NCBI GenBank assembly: GCA_028285265.1
Contig: JANQPX010000069.1
Coordinates: 186,001-250,000, forward strand
Direction of reading: 5' to 3'
DNA from: Geminicoccaceae bacterium
GTDB taxonomy: Bacteria; Pseudomonadota; Alphaproteobacteria; Geminicoccales; Geminicoccaceae
DNA: 64,000 nucleotides
Shown: one piece after another, positions 45,849 to 54,484 of the stretch
Layout of the letters: every line of letters starts with the position of its first letter
How positions within the stretch are numbered: position 1 is the first letter of the stretch
Notes under the pieces: generated by a model
Database searches by the model: none
What the model was told of the DNA's origin: nothing
The model's input: the letters and a program-made list of their open reading frames with translations, nothing else
Program-made: the position numbers and the translations under genes

Positions 45849-47045
45849 ATGGGCAAAGCAGGTAGGCATCCAGACAAGGTGTTGAGCGCAGCGAAGGTCC
45901 GAGCTGTTAGCAAACCTGGTCGCTACGCTGATGGCGGAGGCCTCTATCTTGAAGTTGATCCGTCCGGTGCCAAACGTTGGTTTTTGCGAACTATTGTGCA
46001 GGGTCGAAGATGCCATATTGGCCTTGGCGGCTTGTCGGTCGTATCTTTAGCTGAGGCGCGCGAGGCTGCCTTGGCTATGCGGAAAGTCGCCAAAGCCGGT
46101 GGTGACCCTCTCGCTGATCGACGTAAGGCGAAACGCATAGTGCCGAGCTTCGAAGACGCGTCGCGCAAGGTTCATGAGGAGCATGCGCCTGCCTGGAAGA
46201 ATGCCAAGCATGGCCAGCAGTGGATCAATACGCTCCGGGATTATGCCTTTCCGATCATCGGCAAACGTCGCGTCGATCAAATCGACAGCGCAGACATTCT
46301 AAAGGTACTGTCTCCGATCTGGTTGGCAAAGCCGGAAACGGCGCGTCGCGTACGCCAGCGCATAAAGACTGTGTTGGACTGGTGCCGCGCTAATCACTTT
46401 CGCTCGGGCGAGAATCCTATCGAAGGCATCTCGAAGGCCCTGCCGAAACAACCCAAGAAAGATGGTCATCATGCGGCACTTCCCTACACTGAGGTTGCGA
46501 GCTTCATAACCCGTCTCCGAGATTGCAATGCTGGTGAAGTCGTCAAGCTTGCTTTCGAACTCACCATTCTCACGGCTGCTCGTACCGGTGAGGTGCTGGG
46601 TGCGCGTTGGAAGGAAATTGAAGGCGGTGTCTGGACAGTGCCAGCTGAGCGTATGAAGACCGGACGAGAGCATCGCGTTCCCTTGTCGCCTCGTTGTGTT
46701 GAAATTCTGGATGCGGCCAAGTCGTTCAGCAGTGAGGGCGACTACGTCTTTCCGGGGCAATCGGGTGGCAAACCCTTGAGCAACATGTCATTTTTAATGA
46801 CACTCCGTCGCATGAACCTGAAGATCACTGGTCATGGGTTTCGGTCCGCCTTTCGAGACTGGGCGGCGGAGCGTACGAACTTCCCTCGCGACGTCTGTGA
46901 AATGGCGCTCGCCCATACGATTAGAGACAAGACCGAGGCGGCTTACCGGCGAGGCGACCTATTTGAGAAACGTCGACAGCTCATGGAGGCGTGGGCGAGT
47001 TATGCGACGGCGGATTCTGGCAGAGTCGTCGACCTGCCCGCTTGA
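45849..47045 (+). CDS. P4-type site-specific tyrosine integrase
   Basis: A 398-residue integrase from ATG 45849. The N-terminal DUF4102 arm-binding domain reads KPGRYADGGGLYLEVDPSGAKRW, the core-binding domain spans about residues 100-190, and the catalytic domain has the Arg in TAARTGEVLGARW, the His-x-x-Arg in ITGHGFRSAFRDWA, a His in MALAHTIRDKTEAAYRRGD and the nucleophile Tyr in AAYRRGD. An upstream ATG at 45780 adds 23 Trp/Val-rich residues and is unlikely. Such integrases insert islands into tRNA 3' ends; it reads rightwards into the caspase region and so probably owns at least part of what follows. Confidence 0.92.
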   Translation: MGKAGRHPDKVLSAAKVRAVSKPGRYADGGGLYLEVDPSGAKRWFLRTIVQGRRCHIGLGGLSVVSLAEAREAALAMRKVAKAGGDPLADRRKAKRIVPSFEDASRKVHEEHAPAWKNAKHGQQWINTLRDYAFPIIGKRRVDQIDSADILKVLSPIWLAKPETARRVRQRIKTVLDWCRANHFRSGENPIEGISKALPKQPKKDGHHAALPYTEVASFITRLRDCNAGEVVKLAFELTILTAARTGEVLGARWKEIEGGVWTVPAERMKTGREHRVPLSPRCVEILDAAKSFSSEGDYVFPGQSGGKPLSNMSFLMTLRRMNLKITGHGFRSAFRDWAAERTNFPRDVCEMALAHTIRDKTEAAYRRGDLFEKRRQLMEAWASYATADSGRVVDLPA

Positions 47046-47128
47046 GACAGCCATCTAGCTCCAGGCTCGCAGCCCCATGCGATTGATGGCCGGCCATCGT
47101 GCTCGTCGTGTTGTTGATCTGACCGGAA

Positions 47129-49234
47129 TTGAAATATAGTTTCGCGAAGTCAACGAACAATCGAGAGTTCAGGGGTTTGACGCGCCGCTTCATTTTCACC
47201 ATCACTCTTGTGGCATCGGGCTGGTTAAGCCTGATAGCCAATGCTGCTCCCGGCATTGATGAGCCGTTCTTGAGGCTGACCACTGATAAAACCTGGGGTC
47301 AGCGCTTGGCTGATGCTGTCGGCTTCGATGGGTTTTCCAAAAGCTATGCCCTGGTCATTGGCATCAGCGACTATGAAGGCGGTTATGACGATCTGCCGAC
47401 GGGCAACGACGCCAGGCGCATGGCCGATTTTCTCTTCAATGAGGCTGGTTTCGACCACGTGCATCTCCTGACGGAGGACAAGGTGACCAAGGCTCGGGTC
47501 GCCGAATTGATGAGCGATGAGTTCCCGGAATTGCTAGACGGAAATGATCGTTTTTTCTTTTACTGGTCCGGCCACGGGGACACGCGCTCGGTCGCCAGCG
47601 GCGAGGGCAAGGCGGGCTATCTGCCGTTGAGCGACACGCCGTCCCAGAGATGGTCGCGCATGATCGCGATGCGCGATGTGCGAGAGTGGAACCGCTTTTT
47701 GCCGGCAAAGAAGAGCCTGTTCCTGCTCGACGCCTGCTTCAGTGGCCTTGCCGGCTTTGTCCAGCAGTCACCGACGCCGCGCGATTGGAAGATCGAGCAG
47801 CTCTCGCAGGATAGCCACCACGTGATGAGCGCCGGCACGGAGAACGAAAAAACGATCGCGAGCGACCGTTGGGGCGGCAGCCTGTTCACCACGGCCGTCC
47901 TCGATGGGCTGCGTGGCGCCGCCGACGCCGCCAGCGGCTTTGAGAAGGACGACATCATCTCGCTCACCGAACTCAAGGCCTATGTCCAGGAACGCGTGTT
48001 GTTCGAGCGCCGAACCATCGGCTACCAAAACCAGATTACGCCGCAGGTGCGGGATTTGCGGCACAACACGGGCGAGTTCTTCTTCCTGTCGAGCCGTGCG
48101 GTCGATGTTGCCCGCGTCGATCCTTCGGCGACTGAAGGCGATCGATCGTTCACTGAGCAGAGCGGCGAGACGGACAGCGCGGCTCAGCCACAATTGACGC
48201 CCGAGCAGGTCGAATCCTCTTTGAATCTGGATAAAGCAGCCATTCAGCGCTCGCTGTCGGCTCTCGGCTACAATGTCGGTCCCGCTGACGGCATTCTCGG
48301 CCCGCGCAGCCGGGTGAACATTCGGGCGTGGCAATCGGCAAATGGTTTCGGTTCCACCAGCTACTTGACGGCGGAGCAGTATCAACGGTTGTTGCGTGAT
48401 GCCGAAGAGCGTCTTGCCCAAGCTCCCGTGGTCCGAGAGCTGCCGGCCAGCGATCCATCGCCCATCGAACCCGCTTTTGGCCTTCCCTCTTATGAGCCGC
48501 TCATCAGCTTTCGCGATTGTGGTGTTTGTCCGGAAATGGTGGTCATCCCGTCGGGCGCTTTCTTCATGGGATCGCGCGAGTCGGAGCCCGACAGCTTTGA
48601 TGACGAGCGGCCGCGTCATCGTGTGACTGTCGAGTCCTTCGCCATCGGCAAGTATGAAGTGACCTTCGACGAGTGGGATGCCTGTGTTACTGCCGGCGGG
48701 TGCGAGCATCGGCCGGAGGACCTAGGTTGGGGCCGTGGCAAGCAGCCAGTGATCAATGTGAGCTGGGAGGATGCGAAGCAGTATGTCGGTTGGTTGAGCC
48801 GTGAGACCGGTCAAATCTACCGCCTGCCGAGCGAGGCTGAATGGGAATATGCGGCGCGCGCCTTGCCGACATCGGAAGGGGCGAACGCGCCTGCCTACGC
48901 GTTCGGCGGCAACATTGCCGAGGATCAGGCGAATTTCGGCGGCAATGTTGGGCGCACTACCGAGGTTGGCAGCTATCCCGCGAACACTTGGGGCCTGCAC
49001 GACATGCATGGCAATGTTTGGGAGTGGGTTGAGGATTCATGGCATGACACCTATGACGGTGCACCCACCGACGGTCGCGCCTGGGCTGAAGGAAATGATT
49101 CCGCTCGGGTGCTTCGCGGCGGCTCCTGGTATAACAAACCTAGGAACCTGCGCTCCGCGGATCGCTTCAGGTACGTGCCCGACTACCGGTACGGCAGCAG
49201 CGGCTTCCGTGTTGCCAGGACGCTTACCCCTTGA
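47129..49234 (+). CDS. Exported caspase-like protease with peptidoglycan-binding and FGE-fold domains (1)
   Basis: A 701-residue exported protein of three domains. A signal segment (FIFTITLVASGWLSLIANA, about 21-39) is followed by a caspase p20-like domain (about 70-325) with His149 in FYWSGHGDT and Cys203 in LLDACFSG. A peptidoglycan_binding_1 domain (about 365-410: AIQRSLSALGYNVGPADGILG) and an FGE/sulfatase-modifying-factor fold (about 462-698: PEMVVIPSGAFFMGS, YEVTFDEWDACV, LPSEAEWEYAAR, GLHDMHGNVWEWVED, VLRGGSW…GFRVAR) come next. The catalytic cysteines of true FGE are missing, so the last domain is probably a binding module. Start is TTG 47129 or TTG 47177. First of four exported genes in a row. 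Confidence 0.85.
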   Translation: MKYSFAKSTNNREFRGLTRRFIFTITLVASGWLSLIANAAPGIDEPFLRLTTDKTWGQRLADAVGFDGFSKSYALVIGISDYEGGYDDLPTGNDARRMADFLFNEAGFDHVHLLTEDKVTKARVAELMSDEFPELLDGNDRFFFYWSGHGDTRSVASGEGKAGYLPLSDTPSQRWSRMIAMRDVREWNRFLPAKKSLFLLDACFSGLAGFVQQSPTPRDWKIEQLSQDSHHVMSAGTENEKTIASDRWGGSLFTTAVLDGLRGAADAASGFEKDDIISLTELKAYVQERVLFERRTIGYQNQITPQVRDLRHNTGEFFFLSSRAVDVARVDPSATEGDRSFTEQSGETDSAAQPQLTPEQVESSLNLDKAAIQRSLSALGYNVGPADGILGPRSRVNIRAWQSANGFGSTSYLTAEQYQRLLRDAEERLAQAPVVRELPASDPSPIEPAFGLPSYEPLISFRDCGVCPEMVVIPSGAFFMGSRESEPDSFDDERPRHRVTVESFAIGKYEVTFDEWDACVTAGGCEHRPEDLGWGRGKQPVINVSWEDAKQYVGWLSRETGQIYRLPSEAEWEYAARALPTSEGANAPAYAFGGNIAEDQANFGGNVGRTTEVGSYPANTWGLHDMHGNVWEWVEDSWHDTYDGAPTDGRAWAEGNDSARVLRGGSWYNKPRNLRSADRFRYVPDYRYGSSGFRVARTLTP

Positions 49235-49349
49235 GTCTTTATCTGGGGTCTGGGGCAGAGACCGAGCCGAAATTTTTTTGGAGACTTGGGCCTTGAGTCA
49301 TCGACAAGACCTGGTGTTGAAGAAGCCATGAGTTCGTGACGCGCTAGGA

Positions 49350-51863
49350 ATGCATAAAGGCAGCACCATCGAGCGAGCCTTGAAGCGGCCAGCCTTGGCC
49401 GTTTGGCTGTTCGTGCTTGCGCTTCTTCTACCCTCGCTCGCCGTCGCTGACGGCATCGACGAACCCTTCAAGAAGCCGGAAACGGCCGAGAGCTGGAGCT
49501 GGGGTCAGCTTTTCAGCTGGGCGACGGGGCAGGATGACTTTCGCTCAGGCAAATCCTATGCGCTGGTGATCGGGATCAGCGCCTACAGCAATGGCATCAC
49601 GCCGCTGCAATACACCCGGAACGACCCGATCCGCATGCGTGATTTTCTCCTCGACGAGGAGGGGTTCGACTACGTCCATGTCCTGACAGAAGAGAAGGCG
49701 ACCTTCCGGCGTATCCGTCAGTTGATGGAGGACGAGCTGCCGGCGTTGATTGGCGAGAACGACCGGTTTCTGTTCTATTGGTCCGGCCACGGCATCGACT
49801 TCAGGGATGGGACCGGACGCGCACGCGGCTATCTTCCCCTGGCGACCAGCGGTCCGAGCCAGCGCTCGTCGATGGTCAGCATGGCGCAGCTGGATGCCTG
49901 GGACGACTTTATTCATGCCCGCCACGCGCTCTATCTGCTGGACGCCTGCGCCAGTGGACTTGCGAGCTACGAGGTTCAGGGCGAGGAGGATTTCGAAGGC
50001 CTGGACAACGCGACCCTGGAACGCCTGTCCAAGCCCGGCCGCCATCTGATCACCGCTGGCACCGGCGAGCAGAAGACCATCGCCTCAGCGCGTTGGGATG
50101 GCAGTGTCTTCACCGATTCGATCCTTCGGGCGGCGCGTGGTGAGGCCGATGCCGGCACCGCCGCCGACCCAGCGGACGGCGTAGTCAGCCTGCCGGAACT
50201 TCTTGAATATGTGACCAAGCGTGTCGACCGCGAACGCCGTGTTGCGGAGTTCGAAACGGCGATCACGCCGAAATGGGAGAACCTGCGCGACGACAATGAA
50301 GGCGGCTTTTTCTTCATCACCAAGGACAAAAAGACCGAAACGGCGAGAGCGGAGGGTGTCCAGCCGACCGGCGAGCTGAAGGATGGCCGGCCGCTGGTGG
50401 TCGAGGTGCAGGGCGAGCCGATCGAGCCCGGCGGTTGTGATGTCGAGACGGATCGCCTGCTTTGGGACACCATTCGCAACGAGACTGAGCCCGCCTATTT
50501 CGAAGAATACCTGAGGCGCGCTGAAGCCGGCGAGATCTGCGGAAGGTTTGTTGAGATTGCCAGGCTCAAGGTGGAAGCAGCCGCCGGACCGCCGCCGGAG
50601 CCGTCACGGACCGAAGTCGAGCAGGACCCGAGGCGGGTCAAGGAGACGCAGGAGCTGTTGACCGCGCTCGGCTACGAGCCTGGTCCTGCGGATGGGATCA
50701 TGGGGGGGCGTACGCGAAAGGCACTTGTTCTGTTCCAGAACAGCACAGCTTTGGAGCCGACTGGACGACTTACCGTCGACGTCGAGATCGCGATTGCGAA
50801 GGCGCATGCGGAACTCGTTGACTCCAGCAACGCTGCAGTGCAATCGTCGGCGCCAAAAGATGAAAGTGAGACCAGTACAATTGCTCCAAAAAAGGATTTG
50901 TCCGCAACAAAACCCGCGGAAGTCATAGACCTGAAGCAGAATATCCGTTGGAAGATGCATCGTGCTTTTGGGTCTAATGTTGCTCTTCTCGGCGATCTCG
51001 GCACATCTGTCCCGGAAGAAATCGAGCGGCGCACTAACGGCAGGTTCGCAGTTGAACACTTCGAGCCAGGAACGATTGTCGGCGGCTACGAATATCTTGA
51101 TGCACTTAGCGCCGGAACTCTCGACGCAGCGTTTGGGAGCTCTAATGGGCACGTTGAACGGAATCCAGCGTTTGGCCTGCTGAACACTATTCCTTTTGCT
51201 GATCCGGATCGAATGCATCGCTGGATTCTCAGCAGTGAATGGCAAGGGTTGGCCGATGAAATGTATTCGAAGTGGAACACGAAGAGCTTACCTTGTGGCT
51301 TTATAGGCTCAGAAGGGGCCGGCTGGTTTCGCAGGGTCATAAGAACCCCTGCCGATCTGCAAGGCTTGAAAATGCGCTTCTTCGGTCTTGGAGCGAGGAC
51401 AATTCAACGTTTAGGAGTGTCAACGTTTGAAATCGCAGCTGGTGATATCTTTCCCGCCCTAGAGACTGGCGCAATTGATGCAGCAGAATTCAGCACTCCG
51501 TATATTGATATAGACTACGGCTTCTACCAGATAGCCAAAAATTACTATTATCCAAGCTGGCATCAGCCATTCCTATTTTTCGAGTTGGCAATCAATTTGA
51601 ACCGTTGGAATGATATCGGCATTGAAGCTCAAAATTTGATTATCGATATCTGCAAAAAGAATATTGAATATGGACGTCAGGAAGATCGCAAGAGAATTCC
51701 GGTTGCTCTCAACGAACTCCGCTCAAATGGTGTAACGGTTCGCGAGCTTCCGCGATCGATATGGATGGCTGCTGAAGCAGTCTGGGGTGAATTGATCGAG
51801 GAGGAGATGACGGCAAATTCTTCACTAAGGAAAATCTATCAAAGCTATAGTCGGCACGAGTGA
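49350..51863 (+). CDS. Exported caspase-like protease fused to peptidoglycan-binding and TRAP solute-binding domains
   Basis: An 837-residue exported protein. Signal peptide about 12-33 (LAVWLFVLALLLPSLAVA). Caspase domain about 65-325 with His147 in FYWSGHGID and Cys200 in LLDACASG. A conserved linker (GGCDVETDRLLWDTI…YFEEYLRRAEAGEICGRFVEIA, about 361-405) is shared with the protein at 52084. A peptidoglycan-binding domain lies at about 430-475 (LLTALGYEPGPADGIMG). From about 529 to the end it is a DctP-type TRAP transporter solute-binding protein: WKMHRAFGS, VEHFEPGTIVGGYEYLDAL, GWFRRVIRTPADLQGLKMRFFGLGA with the ligand Arg676, GDIFPALETGAIDAAEFS, WHQPFLFFELAIN. DNA for this last part is more AT-rich than the rest. 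No TRAP membrane genes are near. Confidence 0.85.
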   Translation: MHKGSTIERALKRPALAVWLFVLALLLPSLAVADGIDEPFKKPETAESWSWGQLFSWATGQDDFRSGKSYALVIGISAYSNGITPLQYTRNDPIRMRDFLLDEEGFDYVHVLTEEKATFRRIRQLMEDELPALIGENDRFLFYWSGHGIDFRDGTGRARGYLPLATSGPSQRSSMVSMAQLDAWDDFIHARHALYLLDACASGLASYEVQGEEDFEGLDNATLERLSKPGRHLITAGTGEQKTIASARWDGSVFTDSILRAARGEADAGTAADPADGVVSLPELLEYVTKRVDRERRVAEFETAITPKWENLRDDNEGGFFFITKDKKTETARAEGVQPTGELKDGRPLVVEVQGEPIEPGGCDVETDRLLWDTIRNETEPAYFEEYLRRAEAGEICGRFVEIARLKVEAAAGPPPEPSRTEVEQDPRRVKETQELLTALGYEPGPADGIMGGRTRKALVLFQNSTALEPTGRLTVDVEIAIAKAHAELVDSSNAAVQSSAPKDESETSTIAPKKDLSATKPAEVIDLKQNIRWKMHRAFGSNVALLGDLGTSVPEEIERRTNGRFAVEHFEPGTIVGGYEYLDALSAGTLDAAFGSSNGHVERNPAFGLLNTIPFADPDRMHRWILSSEWQGLADEMYSKWNTKSLPCGFIGSEGAGWFRRVIRTPADLQGLKMRFFGLGARTIQRLGVSTFEIAAGDIFPALETGAIDAAEFSTPYIDIDYGFYQIAKNYYYPSWHQPFLFFELAINLNRWNDIGIEAQNLIIDICKKNIEYGRQEDRKRIPVALNELRSNGVTVRELPRSIWMAAEAVWGELIEEEMTANSSLRKIYQSYSRHE

Positions 51864-51873
51864 GGATCGATTT

Positions 51874-52083
51874 ATGGGGCGTTGGATCTTGTTTCTCGTG
51901 GCGTTGGTGATCGGCCTCGCCGCGCTCTGGTACTATTTCAGCCTGCAGCCGCCGGCTGGCGTCGAGATGATGGGTGATGACGACGCGACGTTGCAGTGGG
52001 TTGCCTTGGCGACCGCCGTGGTGTCTTTGCTGACGTCGATGGTGTCGTTGGTCAAGGAAGTCGTGAGCGCTCGGAAATCCTGA
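51874..52083 (+). CDS. Small two-helix membrane protein of the caspase cluster
   Basis: A 69-residue protein with two predicted helices: WILFLVALVIGLAALWYYF and WVALATAVVSLLTSMVSLV, joined by an acidic loop (GVEMMGDDDAT) and ending in KEVVSARKS. GAGGAT lies upstream of the ATG, ten bases after the preceding stop, and its own TGA abuts the start of the next gene. The tight packing makes it a real gene. Role unknown; it could anchor or sense for the exported caspases. Confidence 0.7.
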   Translation: MGRWILFLVALVIGLAALWYYFSLQPPAGVEMMGDDDATLQWVALATAVVSLLTSMVSLVKEVVSARKS

Positions 52084-54405
52084 TTGGTGGTTCGTCTCTT
52101 TCGCCAAGGTGTCTTAGCTCTTTGGGCCGTTTTTGCTCTGGCAGGGGACCCAGCGCTCGCCGGTATCGATCAAGGCTATCCGAAAGAAGAAGGCCGGCAA
52201 AGCTGGGGGGAGATTTTCGGCTGGACGTTTGGCCGAGAGGAAGTCGGCAAAGCCTACGCCCTTATCGTTGGCATCAGCCAGTACAAAGGCTTCAAGGATC
52301 TTGAAGAGACAAGCGGTGACCCCGAGCGCATGCGGAAATTTCTCCTAAATGACGCCGGCTTCGATTACGTTCACGTTCTTACCGATGAGAAGGTAACGCG
52401 AGACCGGTTACGGACACTGATTCAGGACGAGTTTCGCGAGCGCGTCGGGCCTGATGACCGTTTCGTTCTCTATTGGTCCGGCCATGGAGTCCCCGTAGAA
52501 GCCAACTCAAGGCAGCTCGGCTACTTGCCTCTGACCGAGAGCGCAGAGAGCTCCATTGCGTCAATGCTGGCCATGCGTGATCTGCTCTCCTGGGCCGAGC
52601 ATGTTGAGGCCAAGCAAGCGCTCCATGTTCTCGACACCTGTTTCAGTGGGCTGGCGCGCCTGCCGACCACGCAAAAGGCGCGCCGTGATCTGACCGTCGA
52701 TCTCTTGAACAAGTCAGCTCGACATTTGCTGACCGCGACGACGGGTTCAGGCCAAACGATTGCTTCTCGCGAGTGGGCGGGCGGTATTTTCACGGAAGCC
52801 TTCATCGCCGGTGCCCGCGGTGACGCTGATCGATCCGGCGACGGTGTCGTCAATATGCTTGAGCTTGAGGACTTTGTACGCGATCGGGTCAACGCGAAGC
52901 GCAGCTTCGCCGAGTGGCCGGACGAGATCAAACCGAAAAGCTATGATCTTCAGGAGAATGCGGGCGAGTTCTTCTTTATCACCTCGTCAAAGAAACGCGA
53001 GGTCGCGCGCGTTGATGAGGACGTGGCGATCGAGGCCGGCATGCCGATTGTGCTGCTCGGGCCTGGCGAGAACGCACCCATCAATGTTCAGTGTGATGCC
53101 GTTGCCGATGTGAGTTTTTGGGAAAGTATCCGAAGCAAGACGAATGCGAGCTACTTCGAGGCCTATCTCGAACGCGTTGATTCTGGTGATCTCTGCGGGC
53201 GTTTTGCCGCTTTAGCCAGAATTGAGCTTGAAAGACTGCGCCAAGAGTCAGGCGACGGCCCAGTCGACATCGAAGCTCCAGTGGCGCTTTCCCGAGAGCT
53301 GGTTATCCAAATCCAGGGCATGCTGAAGGAGCTCGGTTTCGATCCGGGTACGATCGACGGCGATTTCGGGCCACGAACGCGATCGGCGGTGGCTGGTTTC
53401 CAACGCTCGATCAATGCGCCGGCGACGGGGCAGATCACCGAAGATGATCAGGTGGCGCTTGCGAAAGCCTATTCCGATCAGCGATCCCAGCAACGTGCTG
53501 ATGCTGCAGGCCCTGACGGCGGCGGAAGCGGGGCGGGATTGGGGCGCGACTTCGCGGGATCCAGCTTTCGCGACTGTCCAGAGTGTCCCGAGATGGTTGT
53601 GATCCCCGCCGGTTCATTCGTGATGGGCTCACCGGACGATGAAGAAGGGCGCGATATTGACGAAGCGCCGCGAATTGAAGTGACCATACCCGCTCCGTTT
53701 GCTCTTGGACGGTATGAGATTACGCGAGCTCAATTTCGCGGGTTTGTCTCGGAAAGCCGCTATGAGAGCGAAGGCTGTCGCTACCGTTCAAATCGGGAAT
53801 GGTTGCCAGATTCCAGCAGAAGCTGGGAAAATCCTGGCTTCGACCAAGGTCCCGATCATCCCGCGACATGCATAAGCTGGAATGATGCAAAGGCCTATGT
53901 CAGGTGGCTGAACAACAAAGTGAAAAAGTCAATCGGTGTCGAGGTCGAGTATCGTCTCCCGAGCGAAGCTGAGTGGGAGTATAGTGCACGAGGTGGCGTG
54001 GACGCGCCCTATTTTTGGGGTGATGATCCTGACGCTGGTTGTGACTATGCAAACGGTCACGACAATTCTGTCCCAAAGGATAAAAAAGATGGGCCAAGTA
54101 TGAACTGCAGCGATCAGCATGCGTTCACCGCACGTGCCGGGACATTCAGGCCTAATGCTTTCGGTCTGTACGATATGAGCGGCAATGTATGGGAATGGGT
54201 GGAGGATAGTTGGCAGGACGAATACACAGCGATTCGCACCGACGGCCGTTCTTGGGAACAAGGCGACGCTTCTCTTCGTGTGCTCAGAGGTGGCGCGTGG
54301 TTCGGCGAACCGCGAAACATGAGGTCGGCTAATCGCAATCGTCGCTACGTGGGAGCGAGATACGATATCTATGGCTTTCGAGTTGCCAGGACGCTTGCCC
54401 CATGA
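52084..54405 (+). CDS. Exported caspase-like protease with peptidoglycan-binding and FGE-fold domains (2)
   Basis: A 773-residue paralogue of the first protein, starting at TTG 52084 (or GTG 52087) directly after the stop of the small membrane protein. Signal segment about 8-26 (QGVLALWAVFALAGDPALA). Caspase domain about 55-300 with His134 in LYWSGHGVP and Cys186 in VLDTCFSG. Then the shared CDAVADVSFWESI…YFEAYLERVDSGDLCGRFAALA linker, a peptidoglycan-binding domain (about 408-455) and an FGE fold (about 497-770; FRDCPECPEMVVIPAGSFVMGS, YEITRAQF, LPSEAEWEYSAR, GLYDMSGNVWEWVED, VLRGGAW…GFRVAR), again without the FGE active-site Cys pair. Asp-Cys around Cys186 is DTC, not DAC. Confidence 0.85.
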   Translation: MVVRLFRQGVLALWAVFALAGDPALAGIDQGYPKEEGRQSWGEIFGWTFGREEVGKAYALIVGISQYKGFKDLEETSGDPERMRKFLLNDAGFDYVHVLTDEKVTRDRLRTLIQDEFRERVGPDDRFVLYWSGHGVPVEANSRQLGYLPLTESAESSIASMLAMRDLLSWAEHVEAKQALHVLDTCFSGLARLPTTQKARRDLTVDLLNKSARHLLTATTGSGQTIASREWAGGIFTEAFIAGARGDADRSGDGVVNMLELEDFVRDRVNAKRSFAEWPDEIKPKSYDLQENAGEFFFITSSKKREVARVDEDVAIEAGMPIVLLGPGENAPINVQCDAVADVSFWESIRSKTNASYFEAYLERVDSGDLCGRFAALARIELERLRQESGDGPVDIEAPVALSRELVIQIQGMLKELGFDPGTIDGDFGPRTRSAVAGFQRSINAPATGQITEDDQVALAKAYSDQRSQQRADAAGPDGGGSGAGLGRDFAGSSFRDCPECPEMVVIPAGSFVMGSPDDEEGRDIDEAPRIEVTIPAPFALGRYEITRAQFRGFVSESRYESEGCRYRSNREWLPDSSRSWENPGFDQGPDHPATCISWNDAKAYVRWLNNKVKKSIGVEVEYRLPSEAEWEYSARGGVDAPYFWGDDPDAGCDYANGHDNSVPKDKKDGPSMNCSDQHAFTARAGTFRPNAFGLYDMSGNVWEWVEDSWQDEYTAIRTDGRSWEQGDASLRVLRGGAWFGEPRNMRSANRNRRYVGARYDIYGFRVARTLAP

Positions 54406-54484
54406 ATACTTATCTCTTTAACTCGGGGCTTTTAAAGGTATAGTGCAGCTTTGTTTACGATTTTCTTGAGATTTATTGGAAAGC

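Noticed and set aside
49235-49349. Terminator between the first two caspase genes (GGTCT…AGACC followed by a T-run)
   Set aside because: The stem is only five bases and the T-run starts nine bases after it.
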